DNA of 64,000 nucleotides from Bugula neritina (lineage: Eukaryota; Bryozoa; Gymnolaemata; Cheilostomatida; Bugulidae): assembly GCA_964035545.1 (NCBI GenBank), contig OZ037773.1, positions 7,119,251 through 7,183,250 on the forward strand. The letters are read 5' to 3'. Both the position numbers and the translations under genes were made by a program. How positions within the stretch are numbered: the stretch's first letter is position 1; each line of letters begins with the position of its first letter. Of the stretch, positions 51,772-63,828 are shown one piece after another. The notes under the pieces were generated by a model. That model was not told where the DNA came from, did not search any database, and saw only the letters and a program-made list of their open reading frames with translations.

Positions 51772-54700
51772 TTAGTGCAAAGCAGTAATCAGATTGCTAG
51801 CTTCGTCTCTGCTATGAAAGGTAGGAATAGCAGGTTCGGGTAGTCTTATTTTTACCACAGCTGAGGTTTTGTTTACTTCTCCCATGGCTGGTCCAAAAAG
51901 CTGAGCCCTTCTCTGCTCTTCTACCTAAAAAAGAGCCGGAAACACCAGGTGAAATATGTTAACACCTGTTGGTTGTGACAATATCACTAACGAAAATACT
52001 AGCAGCACCTATATAAAAACTACCAGTACCTACACAAAAACTGGCTTAACCTACATTGTTACAAGTATTATATACACATTAACTAGCAGCAAGATAAAAT
52101 GTGTGCCCACCTTTTGCTTATGCTCCAGGGCTATAGCAAACATCTTGTTTGTGTTCAAAGCAGTTAGCAGCAGGTTCTTGCAGGTAAAGAAATATATTGT
52201 GTAGCTGAAAACCTGCATAAAATCACATTTGATGAATTAATGAACATAAGTATACCACTTGCAGTTACGAAAATATATTCAGAAAACAAAATATACGACA
52301 AATTAATATGCCATGGTGAAATATCATATTTAAGGTACTATTTTCTGCTTTAAGCTAATTTGGCTTAAGTTAAAATTAGCATGCTGATCGTATTGTAAAA
52401 GACAACAGATTTGTGCACCATTACAAGTGAGTTATACTGATATAGTTAATAGCGAATTACACTACACTGTACTACACTACACTGTACTACACTATACTAT
52501 ACTACACTATACTATATACTATACTATACTACACTATACTATATACTATACTATACTACACTATACTATACTACACCGCACTGCACTGCACTGCACTGCA
52601 CTGCACTGCACTATACTATACTATACTGTAATATAGTTTATAGTATAGTATTTACCTTGTAGTGTATGATAAGAACGAATCTGAATATGAGGAATGGGAT
52701 GTCATCAAGCAGAAGGACTGCTAGGATGGCCCAGACTCCATTCTCTAAACAAGAGCCACAGACGGTGGAGCCTGAGGGGAGTTAAGCAACATAATACAGT
52801 CATATTAGTATACTAGTATACAGCGAACGGTTTTAGGTAGAAATGGCATGGTGAAATGGCACAGGTAATAATAGCATAAATAGAAAAGTAGGTAAAAATG
52901 GCACATTTTCAATATTTAACAATTCGCTTTGTGGAGGTCGCTCCCTCCTGTCACTAGAAGAATAGCACCTGTGGCTCACCTCTCTTCCGCTCAGTGACTA
53001 CAATAGCTATCTGGATAATGCCACTTGTCCATAGAGAGAGAGTTACTGTTACTAGCATCGGATTGGTACTAACCTGGATGTCAACAGATATGCTGAACAA
53101 AAGTACTGAAACTACAAGTTGTTGTCTTTCAAAAAAAGAACTGTTTTGAAACAAAATTTAAGTTTCTTTCTTTATGTTATTGGTATTATTGGTTTATGCA
53201 TTTTACATTTCCAAGATGACTTAAGAAATGGAGTGGAAACAAATTGTTTGTTCAAACAACTAGTATGCTTTTTATAATTTTATTCCAAATGAACATAAAT
53301 TATGCATTAATAAAGAAATTTGCAATTATATATTTGGTTTTGAAAGAATACGAAGGTGTACAAGCCAGGTACTACTATTTATTATTAAATTTTATTCTGG
53401 TAAGTTTACTCATAGTACCTGGTCTTCTTTCAACAATCTGTACAAATCCAAAATGTCTGATGTAACGGCAAAGTTATGAAAAAGCATGACCGCTTTCTGT
53501 GCCATGGACACTGTGCCAGACCTGGGGCAGAGCCATCTGCCTGCAACATATTGAAATACAGACACAACTTAGCTAGTCATCAAACTAAAAAAATGAACCA
53601 TCAGGTAATTATAGTTTTAATATTTGCATTTAACAAAGTATATATATGCTCATACTTAGCTACAACGAGTAGTACATACACTAATATACTACAACTAGCA
53701 GTATGTACATTAACCTACAGCTAATAGTACATACACTAACATACAACTATCAGTATGTACATTTACCTAAAACTAGTAGAAGTATATACTTACCTACAAA
53801 TAGTAGCACATACACTAACCTACTACTAGTAGGAGTATATACATTTACTTACAACTATGAAGAGTATATACACTTACCTACAACTAGTAGGAGTAGAAGA
53901 AGCTGTACCATTATCTGTATACAGTTTCCACAGCTACAGAACTCGTTCAGCATGTATTCGGACTGTAAGAATAAAAACAAGAGAATACTAAATCTGTGTT
54001 GTTGTTATCATTAAGTGCTACGGAGGGTATGTCAGGTTATGTGGAATGAAACTCAAAACTTTTCCCAGCTCAAGCTATTCACTCAATCTCAAGTATATGG
54101 GAGTACCTAAATTTCGACATGCTTGGTATGAAAAAATATTTGAAACTATAACCTGTGACTACAAGAACCTTATTAATTAAATGTGAAAATGATCTTTATA
54201 GTTTTAAACTTGACCGACAAACAAATAAGAATGTCAGCAGACTAGACTTCAACTCACCCACTCTGTCACATTCTGGAAAGTACTAATGACTCACCCACTC
54301 CGTCACATTCTAGAAGATTCTGATGACTCACCCATTCTGTCACATTCTGAAAAGGCTCTTTCCGAGTCTGTCTGGTTGGGTCGATGGGTTGACACGAATA
54401 TGTTTGGTTTTTCCTCTTCAGCTCCAACCTCTTCTCCACCTCTGTCAGCTCCAGCACCCAGACAGCCGGTACGGCAGCGAGGATGTGGAAAAGAATGCAA
54501 GGAGTCACCCTGAATCATAGCAACATGCTTTACCAAAACTAGAGCTGCACTAGTCTGCTACTCGTATTGACTACCAACTCGTACCACAACAGCTATACAC
54601 TTACAGATCTAGAGAGTTAATAGTGCTCTATTGATATCACAAATGAGTTTCTATATTGAATCACATTGCTACATTTACCAATGATAACAGAGGTTTAGTT

Positions 54701-56839
54701 ATAATTAAAATTGTCTTCTTTTTACTGCTGAGATTTGAAAACAGATCACAACCTTTTCTAAATTTGCGGAGCACTTTAGAGCTGATTAGGTAGATATATT
54801 ATATAAAGCCTCCATTGTATAATAAGCCTCACCACCGCCATTCTCTGCCCCTTCTTTTAGCCAAAGTAATGAATGCTTCAATGATTTGTGGTCCAATAGT
54901 CAGCAATATGAGAAAATTGACCGGTTTGGGTAGATCTGCCATCCCTGTTGTAGAAAACACAGTCAGCATTTAGGTAGAGCCTTATTACCCATCTATTAGC
55001 AAGTTTAGGAAAGAAATTATACTCTTAGACTATAAAAAAAGTGTTGAAGTTTGAGCTCAGACTAATCAGTGAATACGTGGCTGTAACATGATGCAAACTC
55101 ACCACATGTATATAAAATGCAGATAACTATAGTAAATTAGAATACCTAATGCTACTATATAATACAGACTACACATCAGGCCAAACTGAGAACCTCTGTA
55201 ATGAAAGCCTCTATAACTGTATACAGAAATATGATTATGCATAGAAAAGATATTTTGTCTGAAGAAAAGTTAGAATAATTTCAAGACGCATTTCTTTAGC
55301 AGTGTGGAGGGGGGGGGGAACCCTTAAAAAGTACATCAGAAGACTTACACTACAAAAGTAACTTTTCACTCAAAACACCTCAAATTATTGACAAATTGTA
55401 TTATATGACAGAAATATATATTTAATGCATTTGGTTTTGTTTATGGAGCATACTTGATCAAAGCACAAACTTGCTCTGTTCCGGATCAACCTGGGAGAAA
55501 AGAAAGGTGATGAAGTACAAAGAAAATTAAAACTAGCAGGAGCTCTGTAGAAAGACAAACTTATAAAATATGTTTCATGCAACTCTCTCAAAAAGCATGT
55601 AACGAGTTCTCACCAATGACCAGAGCACACCCAACCCCAGAATGACAGAGAAATAGAAATCTAGCCAGAGCACCCTGAATAATATCGGATATTCTCGCAG
55701 CCCTAGCTCCACAGCATCGCTTCTCCTTTGCGGGAATATGAGGGTTTCTAGTAGCAACCTCAACTTTTACTTGTCTGGCAGCTGACAGTTTCTCCTTTGG
55801 AAATTTTAGCTAAAACATACAAATAGTGTGCACAGTATTGCTTTAGTTAGTCTGCAATATTTTGCTTTACTGCTTATTAAAAGTACTAGCCTAAAATGAA
55901 GGTAATGTTACAATACAACACATCGAAGCTGAAATACTAACCAATTATTGCAAACTTGTAAAACTACATTTTTAAAATGGCAGTTCATGTGATACACGAT
56001 TAGCCTGACAGGAAGTAAAAATCTAACTCATTCCTATTCGTCCAGACACACAAAAATTTTATATGACAAAAAGGAGTCAAACTTTTCTAATGCTTTGGTC
56101 AGTTGAGGTTCTATTAAACAGAGAACAGCATACGCCTACGTTGGTTGGTGTTGCGTGATTGCACCTTCACAATAGAAATATGAATATTATAACAAATATA
56201 AAATTAAAGAGTGTGAATTCAGCATGTGTTCATTGGTCAAATAATGTGTTCATCGCCAAAGACTATTTATTTTTACCATAGATTTGGCTCGCACAGTTTG
56301 AAGGTTAAAGGATTTAGATCTTCTCTTGGAGTGCAGCTTCACAGGCACCTTTTGTTTAGTCTTTGCTTCATCAATTAAGTTACTTCTGACATCCCCACAT
56401 GTAGTGCTTGTAATGGTGTGTTTCAACTGAAAACAGTTGAGAAATGAAAATATTTCTAGATAATAAGCCTTACAATTACCCATTTGCAAGGATGGATGCA
56501 AACTTGAATTTTCAACATGATCAAAGCTGTAGTAGTCATGAGAAAAACTACAACTTTTTAATTAAATAATAAATTTTCAATAATTTTGCCCATTAAAGTA
56601 TTTTAATACTGGAGCTAAATAAAGAAAATCTGTAAACAGAAAGTAAAAAAGAAAACGTAGTGTTTTACTCAAATTTACATTCAGGTTATGCATGTGTGTA
56701 CATTTCATGTTATATACAGTTCAGATATGTAAATGCAGTTCATCTAATATACAGTATAAACATGTATATACAGCATACTACAAACCCCAGCAGTAGGTGG
56801 CAGCTTAACATATGGTCGCCAAATCAGCGGCTTCTCCAT
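51772..56839 (-). CDS. TMEM26-like multipass membrane protein (11 exons, about 453 aa)
   Basis: Minus-strand exons: 56839-56786, 56426-56277, 55809-55614, 54944-54833, 54509-54332, 53962-53878, 53540-53419, 53073-52980, 52771-52656, 52212-52111 and 51924-51772, with consistent phases. Similarity to vertebrate TMEM26 runs throughout: ALARFLFLCHSGVG, REWRWVTPCILF then PAVWVLELT, QLLLLLLVVGRWL, FAVTSDILD, TLSLWTSGIIQ, LDDIPFLIFRFVLII and YFFTCKNLL. Seven or eight hydrophobic segments are visible. TMEM26 has no settled molecular function. The first two exons add about 70 basic, Lys/Arg-rich residues (HSKRRSKSF) with no match I know in the vertebrate protein. Start 56839 lies in AAAATGG but its donor GTTTGT is weak, so the N-terminus is the least certain part. 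Confidence 0.85.
52445..52650. repeat. Low-complexity ACTATACT/CTGCA repeat at a TMEM26-like donor
   Basis: Short tandem words (ACTACACTATACTAT, CTGCACTGCACTGC) occupy the start of the minus-strand intron after exon 9, reaching to within about 5 bp of the donor at 52655. Confidence 0.9.
53645..53890 (-). repeat. Diverged minisatellite copying the exon 6 end and donor of the TMEM26-like gene
   Basis: On the minus strand words like CTACTAGTTGTAG then GTAAGTGTATATA recur about six times at 26-40-bp spacing. The first copy is the real exon end and donor (53878). Confidence 0.85.
54250..54355 (-). repeat. 37-bp triplication of the exon 5 end and donor, TMEM26-like gene
   Basis: AGAATGTGACAGAATGG followed by GTGAGTCAT occurs three times at exact 37-bp spacing; the copy at 54332 is the coding one. 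Confidence 0.9.
55305..55319 (+). repeat. Poly-G run
   Basis: About ten consecutive G within an intron of the TMEM26-like gene, preceded by GTGTGGA. Confidence 0.85.
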
Positions 56840-57805
56840 TTTGAGAACTGCGCGACTCTGTTGCCAAATCGAAGATGATGAGCGGAGAGAATGTAAATAT
56901 AAATGTCAAATACTCTCAGTAGTATAAAGTGATTTATTGGAGAATAAAATTAATTGAATTAAGTCTGGTTTTATAGATATCTAGAACCGAAGTACAAATA
57001 ATTGCATTGCATTAGACAGAAAAGTAGCATTATGTTACATTAGTACAGTAAGATATTCACTCAAAAATAGCTAGGCTATTTGATTCAGGGCAAAAATAGC
57101 TAAAATATATGAAAACCATCAAATAAAACCTGCATACAAAGACTTCAACATAAAATCAGGGTGCAAATCAAAAAACAGGCATGACTAACCGTCTGTTTAA
57201 AGGAACCAAGACATTGCATGAGAGAAATACAAACATTTAACCTCGAGACATGTCTAATGAAAGCCTCAAATTAGTAGACAAGTAAAATGAATAAAAAGTG
57301 ACACATTGAGTAAAAGTACTATATAAAATCATACACACATAATAGGTTAGATAAGTGCTCTTTACTATACATGCTGCGTTTATCATGAATGAGAAGGAGC
57401 TCATAGATAGCATATTCATACCGAGTAACTAACTTGATGAACACATGTAGCAATGTAGAGCTAGACCAAGCACAGACACATAATCACTGGAGCTAAGAAC
57501 TTGGGTAAATCTATAGGACTAGGGCTACAAAGAGCTAAGAACCTGGGTAAATCTATAGGGCTAGGGCTAAAAAGCAGACAGCACACACAAATATGAAGTT
57601 GTCTGCTCTTTCACAAGGTCATGGGAGGAAATATGTGGAATATTAAGAGACGATTCATACAATAAAAAACTACTAAATAGTAAATTTATGGCAAAGCTAG
57701 CACAGTCAGGATCTGAGACACTCTTATTGTGGTTACATAATATCTGTTTAAACCAGCTGTGAGAGTCACGAAGGAAAGAATGTGGCTGTGCGTTGCGAGT
57801 CCCGA
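56840..57805. other. 3' UTR of pyruvate carboxylase abutting the TMEM26-like 5' end
   Basis: TTTATT at 56933-56938 is the first good minus-strand AATAAA after the carboxylase stop. That gives a 3' UTR of about 870 bp ending only about 95 bp before the TMEM26-like ATG. CTAAGAACCTGGGTAAATCT is repeated at 57494 and 57537. Confidence 0.5.
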
Positions 57806-60800
57806 CTACTCGATGTCAATCAGCAGATCTCCGGCACTCAGCTTCTGCCCTGAGCCGATGTGAATCTGTTTGACTAATCCGGACTTGGGAGCTGAGACTA
57901 CAAGCTCCATCTTCATGGCAGTGAGCACGACTAGGGGGTCACCTTTCTCAACCTTGTCTGACTCTTTGACGTAGATTGATACAACCTGACCTGTAAGAGT
58001 AAATATTTATACCTGTAAGAGTAAATATATACCTACAGAGTAAATACATACATACAGAGTAAATATATACATACAGAGTAAATATATACCTGTAAGAGTA
58101 AATATATACATACAGAGTAAATATATACATACAGAGTAAATATATACATACAGAGTAAATATATACATACAGAGTAAATATATACATACAGAGTAAATAT
58201 ATACTTACAGAGTAAATATATACATACAGAGTAAATATATACATACAGAGTAAATATATACATACAGAGTAAATATATACATACAGAGTAAATATATACA
58301 TACAGAGTAAATATATACATACAGAGTAAATAAATACATACAGAGTAAATATATACATACAGAGTAAATACATACATACAGAGTAAATATATACCTACAG
58401 AGTAAATACATACATACAGAGTAAATACATACATACAGAGTAAATATATACCTACAGAGTAAATATATACATACAGAGTAAATATAATTCCTACCAGGCA
58501 TGGGAGCTCCAACAGATCCCAAGTCTCCTTTCACAGCCTTTGGGTGAAATGATAACGTCTAAGAATAAAAATGACATAAAACTATACCCTAGCAAAGCAA
58601 CTTCAGTCAATTCTAGCCACACAACATAATTAAAAATAAAATCCAGTTTATTGTTTCAATAATCCAAACTAACATAGTGAAGTGTTACTAAAACATATAA
58701 CATAGTCAGAAGTTACAAGTATATCCTACATAATCGAATATAATCTAATAGAGATACTTACAGCTGTTTCCTTTTTGTCCTCTACATAAATAGTCCTCAT
58801 GAATCCATTAACCTCGAAGAAGACTTCACGTATTCCAGTTTCACTGTCCAAGTTTCCAATAGCCAGCGTTTTCACATTGATGATTTTTCCTCGCTCAATC
58901 TCAATCTACAGTATTGTGAGAAAGATATTCAACTAAATGTATACTGCACAGAATAGAATCAACTTACTCTGGTACAACACAACTCTCTCATGAATACGAA
59001 ATATCAAATGCTGAAAATGGTATGATTTTCGAATAGGCTTCGAAAAAAATTGAAATTTTATATCCTTCATTCAAGTGAAATAATTGTTTCAGCAGACGAG
59101 TCGCAACACTGAAAGGTAAACAAGAAGCTGCTTGACACAGTTCTGTCACATAAAGTTGATGGAATAATACACTACATACTAAGTCCACTCCCGCTAAAAT
59201 ACTGCAAAAAACACTAATAATATAATCTTGAAAAACACGTCAAATATTGTCGGCAATCAGCAAAAAAACTTTTGAGATGAAAAAAAATGGAACAGAAACA
59301 ATCAAATATGAAGCAGCCTGATAATTCCACAATATAAACAGTAAAATAACAGCATATAATATTATTACAAGTCACCAACACACATGCAGTTTCTTGTATA
59401 GATGAAGAAACATCTGCTCTTAGCACATTAGTGTTCATATTGACAGCCTTTATGTGTGAGTAGATGTGTGCAGGACATATGTTACATAACGTGTATTGAT
59501 ACTACTAAATAGATACTAGAACTGCGAGTGAGCTCTGCACACCTACCTCGGTCTCCTCAGCTATCTCGGGGCCGACAAAGAAGATTCTGGTGTTGAGATG
59601 CTTCACCGGACCAAACTTCTGCACGAAACTCATGTAGTCGTCAAACACCTCTGGGTAGAGGGCACCACTCATCACTTCCTCATCTGACAGCACTGTGTTG
59701 TGTTTCTCCTCCAGAGAAGCCTTGAGTGCATCAAAGTCCAGTGGTGGCAGGGACGCTCCAGGCCGGCCCTCAATAATCTTAGCTCCTTTCAATACCTTCA
59801 CAAGGAATCAGAGGCTATGAAGTGAGTCAAAGGCTTGAGTTGCAGGTTAGAATGAATTACTAAACTTTTAATGAAACATATTTTTTCCAAAGTGGGGAAA
59901 TCTCGTATTAAAGCAAACTAAATCACAGTAATCAAAGGAGAGTAATGCTAGGAAAAATTAACAGAAGAATTGAATTTTAAGGCCACAGAATTAAACTCGT
60001 GTCTTTAGTTTTAAATATAGGATTTAGAATAAAATAATCAAAACCAATAAAATAGAGAGCTTGTATGAAAAATAATGTATAGCAAGCAATTAGTGTGAGT
60101 TAAAGCATCACAGCACCAACATATAAATGTGAAGTTAACTTCTCTTCACTACAGAGTCAAACAACTTCAAAAAGAGAAGACAACTTTAAAAAGAGAAAAC
60201 AACTCTAGGAAGAGGAGAGAGAATAGCTGGAATCTACTACTCACATGGTCACGCAAAGGCTGGGGGAAGCCGCCATGTGGAATGCCTATGTAACCTTGGA
60301 AGAACTCCACTACAGAGGAGGGGAAAGACAACTCCGCAGCTTGCTCAACTACTTGCTCCTTAGTTAGGTTGTTGGTCACCATGAACTGTGCCAAATCTCC
60401 AACCATTTTAGATGAAGGAGTCACCTGCAAGACAGAAGCTAAATAGGTAAGCGTACCATGGTAAGGGCTAGTGCAATACGCCTCCAACTAAAACTATATG
60501 ACCTTAGGCTATTGTCAAATCACTGAATGAACTCACATAATAGTGTAGAGTTAGTATTAGGCAGCAAACATGTGTACAGGTCAACTGCAAGAAAACCTTG
60601 CTGTAAAAAGTCTCTTGAAACATTCCAGGAACATTGAATTATCAACTGTCTCAAAATAAAAAATCAGACAACTCAAATCACTATTATTAATAGACGGGTT
60701 TCTATTATTGAGTAAGCGGTCTGAAGAAGGGGAGAGGGTCACTTACCTTCACAATATCCCCAACTACTTCATTAGCTTCAGTATATTTCTGTTTAACTTC

Positions 60801-63800
60801 TTCAAATTGATCTCCCAAGCCAAGATTATATGCCTGGAACTGTAGGTTAGTATACTGTCCACCTAAACATTCCAACCATTTATAATGTGCCAACCATAAT
60901 CAACAACACAAATTGTTGTGTTAAATTGAAAAACTGCATTGCAAATGATGAGAATATAATAGAGCTAGAGGGTAGCCATTTTCTTCTCACATGACGTATT
61001 ATTGGCTAGTCACACGGTCCACAAAATGTGATTGGCCCATGACTAACTCTACCTACTACTCAGTATATAACTGAAATAAATGTACACTAGTATGCAATGT
61101 CTTACTTCAAAGATCTTCTATTTAGTATTATAACCTCTAGCATAAAATGCAAACTCTCTACGGACTAATTTATCCAACAGCAAGCCTACCAGGTATTTCA
61201 TTGATATACACGTCTGAATTGCCACTGCCCATTGTGGTGGTCGTCTCAAAGGGTGCATACAGGTGTCTTGCTTGTCTCCAGTAGGCGGTGTATGTCGATA
61301 TGTCCTTCAACTTCAGACCTAAAGTTATGACAGAGGATTATAAATAGCCATAGAGATGAGAGAAGGGTAACTAATGAAAGTTCACTTTACACACACCTGT
61401 CTCAAGGTCAACACACACCTGTCTCAAGGTCAACACACACCTGTCTCAAGGTCAACACGCACCTGTCTCAAGGTCAACACACACCTGTCTCAAGGTCAAC
61501 ACGCACCTGTCTCAAGGTCAACACACACCTGTCTCAAGGTCAACACATACCTGTCTCAAGGTCAACACACACCTGTCTCAAGGTCAACACGCACCTGTCT
61601 CAAGGTCGGTGTTCTGCACGGAGGCCACTAAGGCACCCATACTGGGCTGAGAAGTAAGCCCCGACATAGAATCGACAGCACAGTCTACAATGTTAGCTCC
61701 GGCCTGAGCCGCAGCCAACATGGCCGCCACGCCAGCTCCAGCAGTATCGTGAGTGTGCACGTGTACAGGAGTGTCAGGGAACTTTGTCTTCAGGGCATCA
61801 ACCAGGATTCTGGCAGCTTCAGGTTTCAGCACACCAGCCATGTCCTGCAGCAGACGTATTTGTGATTCATCAGAATACAAGATACATTTTCATAAGCGCT
61901 TATTTCATGTCATTACACTTTGAGACCCGGATGAGTACTAAGATTTGTGGCTATTTTCTAATCAAGCTACCAACTAAAGTGAAAGTTAGTTGATGAATGC
62001 ATGGATCTATAGCTAAGAGAAGATCAGTTATTGGATGTACACATACATACTCTGTTTCTTTACAATACATCCACAAACTGATATCACAGCCCTAATTTTT
62101 ACTAACAATCAGTACTACTAATAGTAGAGAGAGCTAACAACTGAGTACCTTAATTCCAATAATGTGAGCCCCGGCCCGGACCAGTTCTGAAGCTAAGTCT
62201 ACATAGTACTTCAGGGTGTACTTAGTCTTTGTGGGATCAGCGATATCACCTGTGTACGCGATGGTGGCTTCAACAACTCCCCCTGTGAGTGTAGTGAAGT
62301 AGAAACATGCGTGTTATACTTGGTTACCAGCGTACAGTCTGTATAGTAAATACAGAGTACGTATTAAATACAGTGTAAGTATAGTACATACAGTGTAAGT
62401 ATCGAATACAGTGCAAGTATTAAATGCAGGTAAGTATAGTACATACAGTTTGTACAGTACATACAGTGTAAGTATAGTACATACAGTGTACGTATTACAT
62501 ACAGAGTAAATAGAATATACAGTGTAAGTACAATAAATACAGTGTAAGTATAGTACATACAGTGTAAGTATAGTACATACAGAGTAAATAGAATATACAG
62601 TGTAAGTACAATAAATACAGTGTAAGTATAGTACATACAGTGTAAGTATAGTACATACAGAGTATGTATTAAATACAGTGTAAGTATAGAATATACAGTG
62701 TAAGTATAGTAAATACAGTGTAAGTATAGTACATACAGTGTACGTATTACATACAGAGTAAATAGAATATACAGTGTAAGTATAGTAAATACAGTGTAAG
62801 TATAGTACATATAGTGTAAGTATAGTAAATACAGTGTACGTATTACATACAGAGTAAATAGAATATACAGTGTAAGTATAGTAAATACAGTGTAAGTATA
62901 GTAAATACAGTGTAAGTACAGTACATACAGTGTAAGTATAGTAAATACAGTGTAAGTATAGTACATATAGTGTAAGTATTATATACAGTATATGCAGTAC
63001 ATACAATGTAAGTATAGTACATACAGTGTAAGTATAGTACATACAGTGTAAGTAACAACTCACCAGCCTGACCAACAGCCTCTACTCCTAGTAACATGTT
63101 AGGCATATAGTTGAGACTGTCAAATACTCTGAACACATCCATGCCATTTTCCACGGCTAAATCACAGAACCTGCAAATATACAAGTCAGCAAATGACCTA
63201 AAAGATTGTGTCAGCAAAATTAAGTGTCAGTAGAGTGACCTATTAAATAGCGTGAGTCATTAAAGGTCACCTGAAACTTTTTATTCTTAAAATATTTGGG
63301 TTTTACTGATTATCATCAACATAGTGTTTTGTACAGCTTAAGATTTTACAGGGCAACATTTGACTTTAAATGATGCATTTAGATGACATACTAGTTTTCT
63401 CGTAACATAAAATTGACATTTTTGATGCACATATATTGGTGTGAAGCTGTAATCGTATGTTTTCCAAGAAGTACTCGTATAAAGAATTGAGGTTTAAACA
63501 TGTTATCTATATAAGTATTATTCCACATGATATGAGGTGAGTAGAGAGAATATGCAGAGAGAATATGCAGAGAGAATATGCAGAGAGAATATGCAGAGAG
63601 AATATGCAGAGAGAATATGCAGAGAGAATATGCAGAGAGAATATGCAGAGAGAATATGCAGACAGATGAACCTGTGTATAACATTGTCAGGATAGGCAGC
63701 GTATCCGACAGCGTTGGCACCTCTCAGCAGCATCTGAAATGGTATGTTGGGAATCTGCTCTCTCAGAGTTCGTAACCTTTCCCAAGGACATTCGTACAGA

Positions 63801-63828
63801 AACCTCATGGCAACGTCAAATGTTGCAC
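57806..63828 (-). CDS. PC: Pyruvate carboxylase, C-terminal part (11 exons seen, 5' end beyond window)
   Basis: Minus exons: 63828-63672, 63170-63064, 62283-62149, 61844-61595, 61318-61190, 60862-60747, 60424-60245, 59795-59547, 58905-58762, 58558-58495 and 57990-57806; every phase joins. The product carboxylates pyruvate to oxaloacetate in mitochondria. Present: carboxyltransferase domain ([36 protein letters not shown] joined to DMAG with the catalytic Lys, [12 protein letters not shown] metal-binding histidines, [34 protein letters not shown]), a middle region ([20 protein letters not shown]) and the biotinyl domain with TAMKME (Lys is the biotin site) ending LLIDIE. The biotin carboxylase domain and transit peptide must lie to the right of the window. 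The donor after the 63672 exon (GTTCAT) is weak. Confidence 0.96.
57991..58494 (-). repeat. 19-bp minisatellite forming the last carboxylase intron
   Basis: About 25 copies of GTATATATTTACTCTGTAT (minus strand) fill the intron. The last units read ATTTACTCTTACAG, which is the acceptor itself. The Tyr/Leu/Cys-rich open frames here are artefacts. Confidence 0.93.
61385..61610 (-). repeat. 22-bp minisatellite copying the exon end and donor (carboxylase)
   Basis: Ten copies of ACCTTGAGACAG then GTGTGTGTTG (minus strand), the one at 61595 being the coding exon end. Every copy keeps CAG followed by GT. Confidence 0.95.
62335..63055 (-). repeat. 20-bp minisatellite with higher-order structure in a carboxylase intron
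   Basis: Unit ACAGTGTAAGTATAGTACAT (plus strand), about 35 copies. A composite block with GTACGTATTACATACAGAGT and GTAAATAGAATAT recurs several times, so groups of units were copied together. It starts about 9 bp from the donor at 63064. Open frames inside are artefacts. Confidence 0.93.
63541..63662 (+). repeat. 13-bp minisatellite after a carboxylase donor
   Basis: Nine copies of GAGAGAATATGCA, ending about 10 bp from the minus-strand donor at 63671. Confidence 0.93.

Noticed and set aside
55385-55591. Alternative last exon VDPEQSKFVL after the 55614 donor
   Set aside because: It joins only in a frame that lacks TMEM26 similarity; the phase-1 join to 54944 continues the TMEM26-like sequence.
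56790-56804. CTCF-type site (GCAGTAGGTGGCAGC)
   Set aside because: Close to the consensus, but one 15-bp match falls within the proposed first coding exon of the TMEM26-like gene and has no further support.
57948-63075. Tyr/Leu/Cys-rich proteins read on the minus strand at 57.9-58.5 and 62.3-63.1 kb
   Set aside because: Translations of 19-bp and 20-bp intronic minisatellites lying between well-supported carboxylase exons.
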